Shown: positions 6,407 to 14,679 of the stretch, piece after piece
Numbering within the stretch: the first letter of the stretch is position 1
How the letters are laid out: each line of letters begins with the position of its first letter
DNA from: RUG563 sp045590215
GTDB lineage: Bacteria; Bacillota; Clostridia; Christensenellales; Aristaeellaceae
Reading direction: 5' to 3'
Length of the DNA: 64,000 nucleotides
Assembly: GCA_045590215.1 (NCBI GenBank)
Contig: JAZNQO010000035.1
Coordinates: 1 to 64,000 of the forward strand
The notes under the pieces: generated by a model
What the model was told of the DNA's origin: nothing
Databases searched by the model: none
Seen by the model: only the letters and a program-made list of their open reading frames with translations
Translations under genes and position numbers: made by a program

Positions 6407-7666
6407 ATGAAAAAGCAGGTTTCTCTTTCCCGGAAAATCATCGCTTGTCTTTTGATGGCGGCTACGGCGTGGGTTTTGTTTTCGCCCACAGCGCAGGCCT
6501 TGCGCCGTTTGCCGGCCACTTTCCGGCTGGCTGTCGGGCAGACGTTTGAAATGAACGCAGGCGTGGCTGCCCTCTCTTCCACCGATGAAACGCTGCTCTC
6601 CCTGCAGGGCAACCAAGTGCAGGGAAAGGCCTTGGGGGAAGCGGAGATCACCATCAATCTCTTTGGCCTTTTGCCCATCCGCAGGGTGCGGGTGCAGGTG
6701 GAGGAAGATATGCGCCTGATGCCGGGGGGGCAGGCCGTGGGCATTGCGCTGAATATGCAAGGCGTGATGGTGGTGGGCGTTTCGGATGTGAACGGCCAAA
6801 GCCCGGCCCAGCTTTCCGGCCTGAAGGCCGGGGATGTGATTCTGTCCATTAATGGCGAGCCCATCGAAACAGGGGAGGAATTGACAGCCTTTGTGGAGAG
6901 AAGCGGCGGCGAAACGCTGCAAATCAGCTTCCAAAGGGACGGTGTAACAAAATCCACCCTGCTGACGCCGAAAAAGGACGCTGCCTCCGGGCTGTATCGC
7001 ATGGGCGCATGGGTGAGAGACAGCACCGCCGGGGTGGGCACCCTGTCCTATTATAACCCGGCAGATGGAAGCTATGGTGCCCTTGGCCATGCCATTTTGG
7101 ATGCGGACACGGGCAAGCTGCTTTCCGTGCGCACGGGAGCCTTGATGGCGGCGGAGATCGTCAGCGTGAAAAGGGGGCAGAAGGGGGCTCCCGGGGAATT
7201 GAGAGGCAGCTTTTTGAGAAAGCAGCAGGTGCTGGGGGATATTAGGCTGAACACATCCCTTGGCATCTATGGCGAAATGCTGCCCACAACGCAAAATCCC
7301 CTGTACCCGGAGGGCGTGCCCGTGGGCTATCAGGAGAGTATCGAAACAGGCCCGGCGCAGATTCTCTCTACCGTGGATCAAAACGGTATCCGGGCTTATG
7401 ATGTGGAAATTGTGAAGGTGAACAGACAATACAGCCCTTCGCAAAAGGGCATGGTCGTCCGGGTGACTGACCCGGAACTGCTTGAAAAAACCGGCGGCAT
7501 CGTGCAGGGCATGTCGGGCAGCCCCATCCTCCAAAACGGTCGCATCATCGGTGCCGTCACCCACGTTTTTGTGGATGACCCTGCCATGGGCTACGGCGTG
7601 TTTATCGAATGGATGCTGGAAACAGAAAGCATGCAAGAAGCAGAACAGGGAGAAAAAGCGGCGTAA
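6407..7666 (+). CDS. spoIVB: SpoIVB-type sporulation serine peptidase
   Basis: This 419-residue protein matches the S55 peptidase SpoIVB, which is secreted from the forespore and cleaves SpoIVFA to start pro-SigK processing. An N-terminal membrane anchor or signal (residues 10-30) precedes a PDZ domain around 115-185, with the LSGLKAGDVILSINGEPI segment. The peptidase domain follows: His228 in GALGHAIL, the nucleophile Ser in VQGMSGSPI near 370-372, and the conserved IIGAVTHVFVDDPAMGYGVF. Length and motif order are normal for the family. In many Clostridia and Bacilli spo0A follows directly; here the next gene is an unrelated peptidoglycan-binding protein. Its presence is the strongest evidence in the window for an endospore-forming lineage. 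Confidence 0.93.
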   Translation: MKKQVSLSRKIIACLLMAATAWVLFSPTAQALRRLPATFRLAVGQTFEMNAGVAALSSTDETLLSLQGNQVQGKALGEAEITINLFGLLPIRRVRVQVEEDMRLMPGGQAVGIALNMQGVMVVGVSDVNGQSPAQLSGLKAGDVILSINGEPIETGEELTAFVERSGGETLQISFQRDGVTKSTLLTPKKDAASGLYRMGAWVRDSTAGVGTLSYYNPADGSYGALGHAILDADTGKLLSVRTGALMAAEIVSVKRGQKGAPGELRGSFLRKQQVLGDIRLNTSLGIYGEMLPTTQNPLYPEGVPVGYQESIETGPAQILSTVDQNGIRAYDVEIVKVNRQYSPSQKGMVVRVTDPELLEKTGGIVQGMSGSPILQNGRIIGAVTHVFVDDPAMGYGVFIEWMLETESMQEAEQGEKAA

Positions 7667-7672
7667 GGGGAG

Positions 7673-7748
7673 GGGCAGGGGCCTGTGCGGCCCCTGTACC
7701 CCACAGCAGGGCCATTGGCCCTGCACCCATCCTGGGATGGGAGGGGGT
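7673..7748. repeat. Palindromic intergenic repeat
   Basis: A G/C-rich stretch holds nested inverted repeats: GGGGCC...GGCCCC, then CAGGGCCATTGGCCCTG, then CCATCCTGGGATGG. The middle palindrome and the ACCC after it resemble the unit at 54625-54839. It looks like a member of a dispersed intergenic repeat family and could also stop transcription from spoIVB. Confidence 0.5.
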
Positions 7749-7893
7749 TAGAAAATAAAACGTTTTTTCGCATGAAAGAACATACCTGCTATATAACAGG
7801 GCATTGTATTTTGAAAATATGGACTTCTGAACTGAAACGTGCTATACTATTAATATAACAAAAGAAAACAGAGGACATTGAGTGGAGAAGTTC

Positions 7894-8403
7894 ATGAAAC
7901 GTATTTTTATAATATTTGTTGTATTGCTATTAGCTATACCGAATGCATTTGCTGAAAAATATCCAGTATGTGATTGCAACAGTAAACAATGCACATGCTT
8001 TATTCAGTTGGGCGATGAAGGGCCTATTGTGAATGCCATTATCAAATTGTTGATTGCACAGGAATATTGCGCGCCAGATCAGAAAGTAAGCATATTGGAT
8101 GAAGGTGCAAGAAAAGGAATATTGCGATTTCAAAAGGAGCATGATTTACAAGAAACGGGAACGCTGGATGATAACACATTAACCTTGTTAATATGGGGCT
8201 GCCTGCCGGAAGAATTGAATGAAATGGATCCGAATTCCCGATATGATTATAATTGGGTTCCGACAGACGGTGGAAGAAGGAGACACAGGAATGAAAGATG
8301 CAGCTCCATGTATGATCCCAGAAAAATCTCTGTCCGAAATGCAGAGGCACTTGGTTATAAAAACTGTGGAAAATGTAATAAATTGGATAAACCAATCGAT
8401 TAA
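7894..8403 (+). CDS. Small secreted peptidoglycan-binding protein with Cys-rich tail
   Basis: About 169 residues with a clear signal peptide (MKRIFIIFVVLLLAIPNAFA). Residues about 45-105 form a PG_binding_1-like three-helix domain with ARKGILRFQKEHDLQETGTL, which would hold the protein at the cell wall. The C-terminus has CSSMYDPRKISVRNAEALGY followed by C-G-K-C. This Cys/His-poor zinc-knuckle-like pattern appears at the ends of some secreted Firmicute nucleases and wall proteins, here without a catalytic domain. A GTG at 7882 is in frame; the ATG at 7894 is preferred because GGAG lies 6 bases before it and the signal peptide starts there. The gene is clearly more AT-rich than its neighbours, suggesting recent acquisition. 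The function beyond wall binding is unknown. Confidence 0.75.
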   Translation: MKRIFIIFVVLLLAIPNAFAEKYPVCDCNSKQCTCFIQLGDEGPIVNAIIKLLIAQEYCAPDQKVSILDEGARKGILRFQKEHDLQETGTLDDNTLTLLIWGCLPEELNEMDPNSRYDYNWVPTDGGRRRHRNERCSSMYDPRKISVRNAEALGYKNCGKCNKLDKPID

Positions 8404-8438
8404 CAGAATTGTTGAACAATTTATATACACTTCGCCCC

Positions 8439-8468
8439 TTGACCAAATCCCCTAAAAACCGCTATAAT
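8439..8468 (+). promoter_or_regulatory. Sigma-A promoter of the T-box-controlled operon
   Basis: TTGACC at 8439-8444, an 18-bp spacer and TATAAT at 8463-8468, directly upstream of the T-box leader. Confidence 0.8.
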
Positions 8469-8474
8469 GGAGCA

Positions 8475-8758
8475 AATGTGTGGATCGGGAAGAAGTAGCG
8501 GTTTTTTATCCATTTACAGAGAGATGCCGGGTGGTGCAAGGCATGGAATGGGGGAAGGCTGTGAATACATCCCGGGAGCAGCGAACCGAACGCATTTGCG
8601 TCAGTAGGCTTTGCCGGGCATGCCCGTTACAGCATGAAGGATGCAGGATGAAATAAACATCCGCTCCGGAGGGGCCGTTTTCATAACGGCAACAGAGGTG
8701 GTACCGCGGTAAAGAGAAGATTTATCGTCCTCTGCAGAAAAACTGCAGAGGTTTTTTT
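8475..8758 (+). ncRNA. T-box riboswitch leader, specifier UAC (Tyr)
   Basis: A T-box leader of about 280 nt. It holds the AGAGAG start of stem I, a GGTGGTGCAAGG distal segment, and the specifier region GTGAATACATCCCGGGAGC with TAC at 8566-8568. The T-box sequence AGAGGTGGTACCGCGG lies at 8695-8710. A terminator follows: CCTCTGCAG, loop AAAAA, CTGCAGAGG and seven T (8729-8758). Aligning the specifier loop with the valS leader in this window (GUC specifier) places TAC at the equivalent position, so uncharged tRNA-Tyr is the predicted effector. Binding would favour the antiterminator and switch on the acyl-CoA ligase/iorAB/paaK operon when tyrosine is scarce. Confidence 0.88.
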
Positions 8759-8797
8759 ATGCCCTGCGGATCACACGGAAAAAGGAAGGTATCGGAA

Positions 8798-10432
8798 ATG
8801 CCCATTACGGAAGTTTTAACCAAGAATGCAACGCTGTACCCCGATGAAGTGGCCTTGGTGGAAATCAACCCCAGCTTTGAGCCGGAAAGCCGCATCACAT
8901 GGCGGGAATATTCCCTGATGCAGCCCCAGCCGGGCGAACCCTTCCGCCGGGAAATCACATGGAAGGAATTTGACAAAAAGGCCAATCGCTTTGCTAACCT
9001 GCTTTTGACCCGCGGCCTGAAGAAAGGCGATAAGGTGGCCATCCTTTTGATGAACAGCATCGAATGGCTGCCGGTTTATTTCGGCGCACTGCGGGCTGGG
9101 GCAGTGGCCGTACCGCTCAATTACCGCTATACAGCGGAAGAAATCAAGTATTGTCTGGACAAGGCGGACTGCACCATGCTGATTTTCGGCCCGGAATTCA
9201 TCGGCCGTATGGAAGAAATCTGCGATAGGATTCCCAAGGTGCAGAACCTGTTTTATGTGGGCGAAGATTGCCCCTCCTTTGCGGACAGCTATAACCAAAT
9301 GATTTCCTTCTGTTCTTCCCGGAACCCCGGCGTGCCGCTGACGGATGATGACCCCGGTGCCATTTACTATTCTTCCGGCACCACAGGCTTCCCCAAGGCC
9401 ATCTTGCATCTGCACCGCAGCCTCACCCACGCCATGGAAACGGAGCAGGCTCACCACGGCCAGACCCACGAAGACGTGTTCCTTTGCATTCCGCCGCTTT
9501 ACCATACCGGTGCCAAGATGCACTGGTTCGGCAGCTTTATGGTGGGCGGCAAGGCGGTATTGCTGAAAGGCACCAAGCCCGAATGGGTGCTGAAAGCCGC
9601 CAGCGATGAAAAATGTTCCATTGTTTGGCTGCTGGTGCCGTGGGCACAGGATGTGCTGGACATGATTGAACGGGGCGATGTGAAGCTGGAAGAATATCAC
9701 TTGTCCCAGTGGCGGCTGATGCACATCGGTGCCCAGCCCGTGCCCCCGTCCCTCATCAAGCGTTGGCTCACGGTTTTCCCCCATCATCAGTATGATACCA
9801 ACTATGGCCTGTCCGAATCCATCGGCCCCGGCTGCGTGCATCTGGGCGTGGAAAATGTGCACAAAGTGGGTGCTATCGGCAAGGCCGGGTATAAGTGGGA
9901 AGTTAAAATCGTGGACGAGAACGATAATATCGTGGAAAACGGCGAAGTGGGCGAATTGTGCGTAAAGGGTCCTGGCGTGATGCAGTGCTACTATAAAGAC
10001 GAAAAGGCCACCAACGAAGTGCTGAAAGGGGATTGGCTCTATACCGGCGATATGGCCATGGAAGATGAAGACGGCTTTATCTTCCTTGTGGATCGCAAGA
10101 AGGACGTCATCATCACCGGCGGCGAAAACCTCTATCCCGTTCAGATTGAAAACTATATCCGCAAGCACGATGCCGTGAAGGACGTGGCGGTGATCGGTCT
10201 GCCGGATGCAAGGCTTGGCGAAATTGCGGCGGCCATCATCGAAGTGAAGCCGGAATACGAGCTGACGGAAGAAGAAATGAATGATTTCTGCGCTGGCTTG
10301 CCCCGGTATAAGCGGCCCAGAAAGCTCATCTTTGCGGATGTGCCCCGGAACCCCACCGGCAAGATTGAAAAGCCCAAGCTGCGCAGCATCTATTGCGGCG
10401 AAAGCTTGGTGGCTCAGCAGATTGAAAAGTGA
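8798..10432 (+). CDS. AMP-forming acyl-CoA (aryl-CoA) ligase
   Basis: A 544-residue adenylate-forming enzyme that would convert a carboxylic acid, ATP and CoA to the acyl-CoA. The P-loop-like motif is YYSSGTTGFPKAILHLH near residue 190. Other ANL signatures are YGLSESIG (A5), YTGDMAMEDEDGF (A7) and the catalytic lysine in PTGKIEKPKL near the C-terminus. The start at 8798 has GGAAGG 8 bases before it; an earlier in-frame ATG at 8759 overlaps the leader terminator and is unlikely. It is the first gene of the Tyr T-box operon and is followed 12 bases later by iorA. An arylacetate such as 4-hydroxyphenylacetate or phenylacetate is the substrate suggested by context, not shown by sequence. Confidence 0.88.
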   Translation: MPITEVLTKNATLYPDEVALVEINPSFEPESRITWREYSLMQPQPGEPFRREITWKEFDKKANRFANLLLTRGLKKGDKVAILLMNSIEWLPVYFGALRAGAVAVPLNYRYTAEEIKYCLDKADCTMLIFGPEFIGRMEEICDRIPKVQNLFYVGEDCPSFADSYNQMISFCSSRNPGVPLTDDDPGAIYYSSGTTGFPKAILHLHRSLTHAMETEQAHHGQTHEDVFLCIPPLYHTGAKMHWFGSFMVGGKAVLLKGTKPEWVLKAASDEKCSIVWLLVPWAQDVLDMIERGDVKLEEYHLSQWRLMHIGAQPVPPSLIKRWLTVFPHHQYDTNYGLSESIGPGCVHLGVENVHKVGAIGKAGYKWEVKIVDENDNIVENGEVGELCVKGPGVMQCYYKDEKATNEVLKGDWLYTGDMAMEDEDGFIFLVDRKKDVIITGGENLYPVQIENYIRKHDAVKDVAVIGLPDARLGEIAAAIIEVKPEYELTEEEMNDFCAGLPRYKRPRKLIFADVPRNPTGKIEKPKLRSIYCGESLVAQQIEK

Positions 10433-10444
10433 GAGGATAAGAAA

Positions 10445-12181
10445 ATGGCGAAGAAATTATTGATCGGTAACGCTGCCGTGGCGCAGGGCGCATGGGAAGC
10501 CGGTGTGCATCTGGTGTCTTCCTATCCCGGCACCCCCAGCACGGAAATTACGGAATCCATGGTGCAGTATAACGATGTATATGTGGAATGGGCTCCCAAT
10601 GAAAAGGTGGCCTGCGAAGTGGCTATCGGTGCTTCCATCGCAGGGGGCAGAGCCATGAGCTGCTGCAAGCATGTGGGGCTCAACGTGATGGCAGACCCTA
10701 TGTTTACCGTCAGCTATATCGGCACAAACGGCGGCCTTGTGATTGCCGTGGCCGATGACCCCGGCATGCACTCCTCCCAGAACGAGCAGGACAGCCGCCA
10801 CTATGCCAAGGCAGCCAAGATGATGATGCTGGAGCCCAGCGATTCCCAGGAATGCAAGGACTACACCAAAGCGGCCTTTGAATTGAGCGAACAGTTTGAC
10901 GTGCCGGTGCTGCTGCGGCTTTCCACCCGTGTTTCCCATTCCCAGAGCATGGTGGAGATTGGCGGCCGGGATGAAGTGGCCGTGAAGCCCTACGAAAAGA
11001 ACATCCAGAAAAATGTGATGATGCCTGCCAACGCCATCCGCCGTCATGTGGTGGTGGAAGAAAGGCAGCAGAAGCTTAAAGAATATGCCGAAACCTGCCC
11101 CTTCAATACGATTGAAGATAACGGCGCAAAAATCGGCGTGATAACCAGCGGTATTTCCTATATGTATGCCAAGGAAGCCTTGGGAAGCCGGGTGAATTAC
11201 CTGAAGCTGGGCATGGCCTATCCCTTGCCCGAAAAGAAAATCCGGGATTTCGCAGAAGGCCTTGACAAAGTGTTTGTCATTGAAGAGCTGGATCCTTTCA
11301 TGGAAGAGCATTGCAAGGTGATGGGTCTTTCCGTGATCGGTAAGGAAGCGTTCTCTCTGCTTGGGGAATACACCCCTGCCATGATTCAGAAAGCCGTGTT
11401 CGGCGAAGACGCCGCTGCCTTTACGGCGGTGGAAGAAGCAATTCCCGTGCGTCCTCCCGTCATGTGTGCCGGCTGTCCCCACCGGGGCACCTTCTATGTG
11501 CTGAAAAAGCTGGGTCTCACCGTTTCCGGCGATATCGGCTGCTACACGCTGGGTGCTGTGGCTCCTTTGCAGAGCGTGGATACCACCATCTGCATGGGTG
11601 CTTCCGTGTCCGCCGCTCTTGGCATGGCCAAGGTGCGTGGGCAGGAATTCAATAAGAAGCTGGTGTCTGTTATTGGTGATTCTACCTTCATCCATTCCGG
11701 CATCACGGGGCTGATTGACATCGTATACAATAAGGGTGCCAACACCGTGATTATCCTCGATAACTCCATCACCGGCATGACCGGCCATCAGGATAACCCC
11801 ACCACCGGCAAAACCATCCGTGGCGAATTGACCAAGCAAGTGGACCTGGAAAAGCTGTGCTATGCTATCGGTGTGGAGCATGTGGTGATTGCAGACCCCT
11901 TCGATGTGAAGAACTTTGAAAAGGTCGTGAAGGAAGAAGTGGAGCGGGAAGACCCCTCCGTCATCATTGCCCAGCGGCCTTGCGCTCTGCTCAAAACCGT
12001 GAAATATGCAGGAAGCTGCATGATTAACGATAAATGCCGCAATTGCAAAATGTGCATGAAGCTTGGCTGCCCTGCCATTTCCGTGCAGGGGGGCAAAGTG
12101 ATGATTGACAAGAACCAGTGCAACGGCTGCGGCCTGTGCGTGAATGTGTGCCCCTTCGGAGCCATTGAAAAGGAGGCGTAA
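10445..12181 (+). CDS. iorA: Indolepyruvate ferredoxin oxidoreductase, alpha subunit
   Basis: A 578-residue subunit of the thiamine- and ferredoxin-dependent 2-oxoacid oxidoreductase that interconverts arylpyruvates with arylacetyl-CoA and CO2. The N-terminal pyrimidine-binding domain starts LLIGNAAVAQGAWEAGVHLV. The TPP site GDS...N appears as VIGDSTFIHSG...ILDNS near residues 405-435. The C-terminus carries two ferredoxin-type 4Fe-4S motifs, KCRNCKMCMKLGCP and QCNGCGLCVNVCPFGAI. Length and domain order are normal for IorA. AGAGGA precedes the ATG. It is followed 3 bases after its stop by iorB. Such enzymes are known to run oxidatively in amino-acid fermentation or reductively to make aromatic amino acids from arylacetates; the Tyr T-box favours the second here. 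Confidence 0.95.
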   Translation: MAKKLLIGNAAVAQGAWEAGVHLVSSYPGTPSTEITESMVQYNDVYVEWAPNEKVACEVAIGASIAGGRAMSCCKHVGLNVMADPMFTVSYIGTNGGLVIAVADDPGMHSSQNEQDSRHYAKAAKMMMLEPSDSQECKDYTKAAFELSEQFDVPVLLRLSTRVSHSQSMVEIGGRDEVAVKPYEKNIQKNVMMPANAIRRHVVVEERQQKLKEYAETCPFNTIEDNGAKIGVITSGISYMYAKEALGSRVNYLKLGMAYPLPEKKIRDFAEGLDKVFVIEELDPFMEEHCKVMGLSVIGKEAFSLLGEYTPAMIQKAVFGEDAAAFTAVEEAIPVRPPVMCAGCPHRGTFYVLKKLGLTVSGDIGCYTLGAVAPLQSVDTTICMGASVSAALGMAKVRGQEFNKKLVSVIGDSTFIHSGITGLIDIVYNKGANTVIILDNSITGMTGHQDNPTTGKTIRGELTKQVDLEKLCYAIGVEHVVIADPFDVKNFEKVVKEEVEREDPSVIIAQRPCALLKTVKYAGSCMINDKCRNCKMCMKLGCPAISVQGGKVMIDKNQCNGCGLCVNVCPFGAIEKEA

Positions 12182-12184
12182 GAA

Positions 12185-12757
12185 ATGAGCACGAAAAAGA
12201 TTATGATTGTGGGCGTTGGCGGTCAGGGGACTCTGCTTGCCAGCCGCATTCTGGGCAATGCTGTGATCAGCCAGGGCTATGACGTGAAGGTGAGCGAAGT
12301 GCACGGCATGAGCCAGCGTGGCGGCAGCGTGGTGACGTATGTGAAGTTTGGCGAAAAGGTATATTCTCCCATCATTGGCAAGGGGGAAGCGGATATCATT
12401 CTGGCCTTTGAAACGCTGGAAGCCTATCGTGCCCTGCCTTTCCTGAAAACGGGCGGCAAGCTGATTATGAACGTGCAGCAGATGAACCCCATGCCTGTCA
12501 TAACCGGGGCTGCTTCCTATCCCGAAAACGTGGTGGAAAAGCTGGCCAAGACGGCTGACGTGGTGGCACTGGATGCCTTGGCTTTGGCAAAAGAAGCCGG
12601 GAACATCAAGGCAGTGAACGTGGTGCTTATCGGCGTGATGGCGAAAAATACGGAAATTCCTTACGAAGTGTGGGTGGAAACGCTGAAAAACACCGTGCCG
12701 CCCAAGTTCCTGGATGTAAATCTGATGGCCTTTGATCTGGGCTATCAGCAGGCATAA
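12185..12757 (+). CDS. iorB: Indolepyruvate ferredoxin oxidoreductase, beta subunit
   Basis: A 190-residue gamma-type subunit of 2-oxoacid:ferredoxin oxidoreductases. The start MSTKKIMIVGVGGQGTLLAS contains the typical GVGGQG loop. VSEVHGMSQRGGSVVTYVKFG follows near residue 40, a signature of IorB/PorG-like domains that complete the CoA- and TPP-binding site with IorA. It starts 3 bases after the iorA stop, consistent with translational coupling and equal subunit ratio. The length (about 190) is standard. Confidence 0.95.
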   Translation: MSTKKIMIVGVGGQGTLLASRILGNAVISQGYDVKVSEVHGMSQRGGSVVTYVKFGEKVYSPIIGKGEADIILAFETLEAYRALPFLKTGGKLIMNVQQMNPMPVITGAASYPENVVEKLAKTADVVALDALALAKEAGNIKAVNVVLIGVMAKNTEIPYEVWVETLKNTVPPKFLDVNLMAFDLGYQQA

Positions 12758-12788
12758 AACAAACAAACGGAAAGAAGGGAAAAGACAA

Positions 12789-14099
12789 ATGGCTGCTTAT
12801 TATCAAAAAGAAATTGAATGCATGCCGAGGGAAGAACTCAAGGCATTGCAGAGCGAGCGGCTGTGCAATCAGGTGAAGCGTTGCTACGAAAAGGTGGAAT
12901 GTTTCCGCAACCGCATGGATGAAATGGGCGTGAAGCCGGAAGACATTAAAGGCGTGGAAGATTTACACAAATTACCCTTTTCCTATAAAAACGATTTGAG
13001 GGATTACTACCCCTATGGCCTGTTTGCAGAACCTTTGACCAACATCCGCCGTGTGCATGCTTCCAGCGGCACCACCGGCAAGCGCATTGTGGTGGGTTAT
13101 ACGGATAATGATCTTGCCATGTGGGCTGATTGCGTGGCACGTCAATTGGTTGCTGCCGGTGCGGACGCAGACGACATCGTGCAGGTGTCCTTCGGCTTTG
13201 GTCTTTTCACCGGCGGCTTCGGTCTTGGCAGCGGTGCAGAGCGGCTGGGGGCTACGGTGATTCCCATGTCCAGCGGCAATACCGCCCTGCAGATTCAGAC
13301 GATGATTGACTTTAAGGCCACCGTCATCTGCTGCACGCCCTCTTATGCTTTGTATCTGGGCGAAGAAATTGAAAAGCTGGGCGTGAAGGATCAACTGTCC
13401 CTGAAAGCCGGCATTTTCGGCGCAGAACCCTGGACGGAAAGCATGCGCAAGGAAATCGAGCAGAAGCTGGGCGTGAAGGCCTATGATATTTACGGCTTGA
13501 GCGAAGTGCTGGGCCCCGGCGTGTCCTACGAATGTGGCGAGCAAAAGGGCATGCACATCTGCGAGGATAACTTCATTGCTGAAATTATCGACCCCGATAC
13601 CGGCGAAGTGCTCCCCGAAGGCAGCGAGGGCGAACTGGTCTTCACCAGCCTGACCAAGGAAGGCTTCCCCGTCATCCGCTATCGCACAAGGGATATCTGC
13701 TCCCTGAATTATGAGCCCTGCGCCTGCGGCCGCACCCATATCCGGATGCGCAAGCCCCAGGGCCGCAGCGATGATATGCTCATCATCCGCGGCGTGAATG
13801 TATTCCCCAGCCAGATCGAAGAAGTGCTTTTGAAGATCAGCGGCGGCGTTATCACCCCCAACTATCAGATCGTTGTGGATCGTGTGAACAATGTGGACAC
13901 CTTCGATGTGAATGTGGAAATGAGCGAGCAGTTCTTCTCTGACGATATCAAGTCCATCTCCAAAGTGGAAAAGGACATCACGGCAGAGCTTCGCAATATG
14001 CTGGGCATCAGTGCCAAGGTGCATCTGGTGAACCCCAATTCCATCACCCGAAGCGAAGGCAAAGCCAAGCGTGTGATTGATAACCGCAAGCTGAAATAA
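12789..14099 (+). CDS. paaK: Phenylacetate-CoA ligase (PaaK family)
   Basis: A 436-residue PaaK-type adenylate-forming ligase converting phenylacetate or related arylacetates to their CoA thioesters. The AMP-binding motif is ASSGTTGKRIVVGYT near residue 90. YGLSEVLGPGVSYEC and RTRDICSLN are family-typical, and CACGRTH is the PaaK zinc-like segment. The C-terminal AMP-binding_C_2 region contains IIRGVNVFPSQIEEVL. The ATG at 12789 follows an AAGAAGGGA ribosome-binding site; in-frame codons upstream lie inside iorB. It is the second CoA ligase in the operon, so the two may differ in substrate (for example phenylacetate against 4-hydroxyphenylacetate or indoleacetate). Family certain, exact substrate inferred. 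Confidence 0.92.
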   Translation: MAAYYQKEIECMPREELKALQSERLCNQVKRCYEKVECFRNRMDEMGVKPEDIKGVEDLHKLPFSYKNDLRDYYPYGLFAEPLTNIRRVHASSGTTGKRIVVGYTDNDLAMWADCVARQLVAAGADADDIVQVSFGFGLFTGGFGLGSGAERLGATVIPMSSGNTALQIQTMIDFKATVICCTPSYALYLGEEIEKLGVKDQLSLKAGIFGAEPWTESMRKEIEQKLGVKAYDIYGLSEVLGPGVSYECGEQKGMHICEDNFIAEIIDPDTGEVLPEGSEGELVFTSLTKEGFPVIRYRTRDICSLNYEPCACGRTHIRMRKPQGRSDDMLIIRGVNVFPSQIEEVLLKISGGVITPNYQIVVDRVNNVDTFDVNVEMSEQFFSDDIKSISKVEKDITAELRNMLGISAKVHLVNPNSITRSEGKAKRVIDNRKLK

Positions 14100-14116
14100 G
14101 ACGGAGGTGCATCAAA

Positions 14117-14554
14117 GTGATTATCAAACAGGTTTCTGTATTTGTGGAAAATAAGCCGGGCAAGCTGGCCGCTGTGATGAACACACTGGCGGAAAATGAT
14201 ATCGACATCAGTGCCCTGTCGCTGGCCGATACGGCGGATTTCGGCGTGCTGCGCCTTATTCTGGATCAGCCGGAAAAGGGCAGGCAAGTGCTGCAGGAAA
14301 GCGGCGTGGCCTGCAAGATCAATCATATGGTAGCCGTGGTGATGGACGACGTGCCCGGCGGCGCAGCCGGGGCCATTCAGCTGTTGGCAGATCATGATAT
14401 CTCCATCGAATATATGTATGCCTGCATTGGCAGGGTTTCCGGCAAGGCGTTGATGGTGGTTCGGGTGCATGATTATATGCTGGCCGAGCAGATTCTGAAA
14501 GAAAATCATGCGGCGGTCATGAGTGCCGATGAAATTTATCGGATGCCTAACTGA
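14117..14554 (+). CDS. ACT-domain regulatory protein
   Basis: A 145-residue protein made of two ACT repeats. The first begins VFVENKPGKLAAVMNTLAEN (residues about 7-70). The second carries IQLLADHDISIEYMYACIG (about 75-140). ACT domains bind amino acids and modulate enzymes of amino-acid metabolism. Stand-alone ACT pairs often follow paaK in anaerobes, where they may sense aromatic amino acids. The start is a GTG at 14117 with GGAGGTG about 8 bases upstream. It is the last gene of the Tyr T-box operon and is followed by a hairpin terminator. Ligand and partner are not shown by sequence. Confidence 0.85.
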   Translation: MIIKQVSVFVENKPGKLAAVMNTLAENDIDISALSLADTADFGVLRLILDQPEKGRQVLQESGVACKINHMVAVVMDDVPGGAAGAIQLLADHDISIEYMYACIGRVSGKALMVVRVHDYMLAEQILKENHAAVMSADEIYRMPN

Positions 14555-14562
14555 AAATAAAC

Positions 14563-14590
14563 AGCCGTCGCTGCTTTGCGGCGGCTTTTC
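14563..14590 (+). terminator. Terminator of the T-box / iorAB operon
   Basis: GCCGTCGC pairs with GCGGCGGC (one G-T pair) and is followed by TTTTC, nine bases after the ACT gene stop. Confidence 0.7.
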
Positions 14591-14604
14591 TGTGGCTGAT
14601 GCGA

Positions 14605-14635
14605 CGAAGCAGGGGAGTGTTTGTCCCCTGCTTCG
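14605..14635. repeat. Palindromic intergenic repeat
   Basis: CGAAGCAGGGGA and TCCCCTGCTTCG form a 12-bp perfect inverted repeat around a 7-base loop. There is no T-run on either side, so it is more like the other AGGGGA...TCCCCT intergenic palindromes here (31489-31543) than a terminator. Confidence 0.5.
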
Positions 14636-14679
14636 TTAAGCAAACAGTCTTTTTTCTGGTGAAAGAATATCGCTGAAAG

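Noticed and set aside
8759..8797. ATG at 8759 as start of the acyl-CoA ligase
   Set aside because: It falls at the T-run of the T-box terminator and has no ribosome-binding site; the ATG at 8798 has GGAAGG at proper spacing.
10457..12766. Long minus-strand frame opposite iorA and iorB
   Set aside because: Same reason: antisense shadow of a GC-rich coding region with His-rich composition, and no ribosome-binding site.
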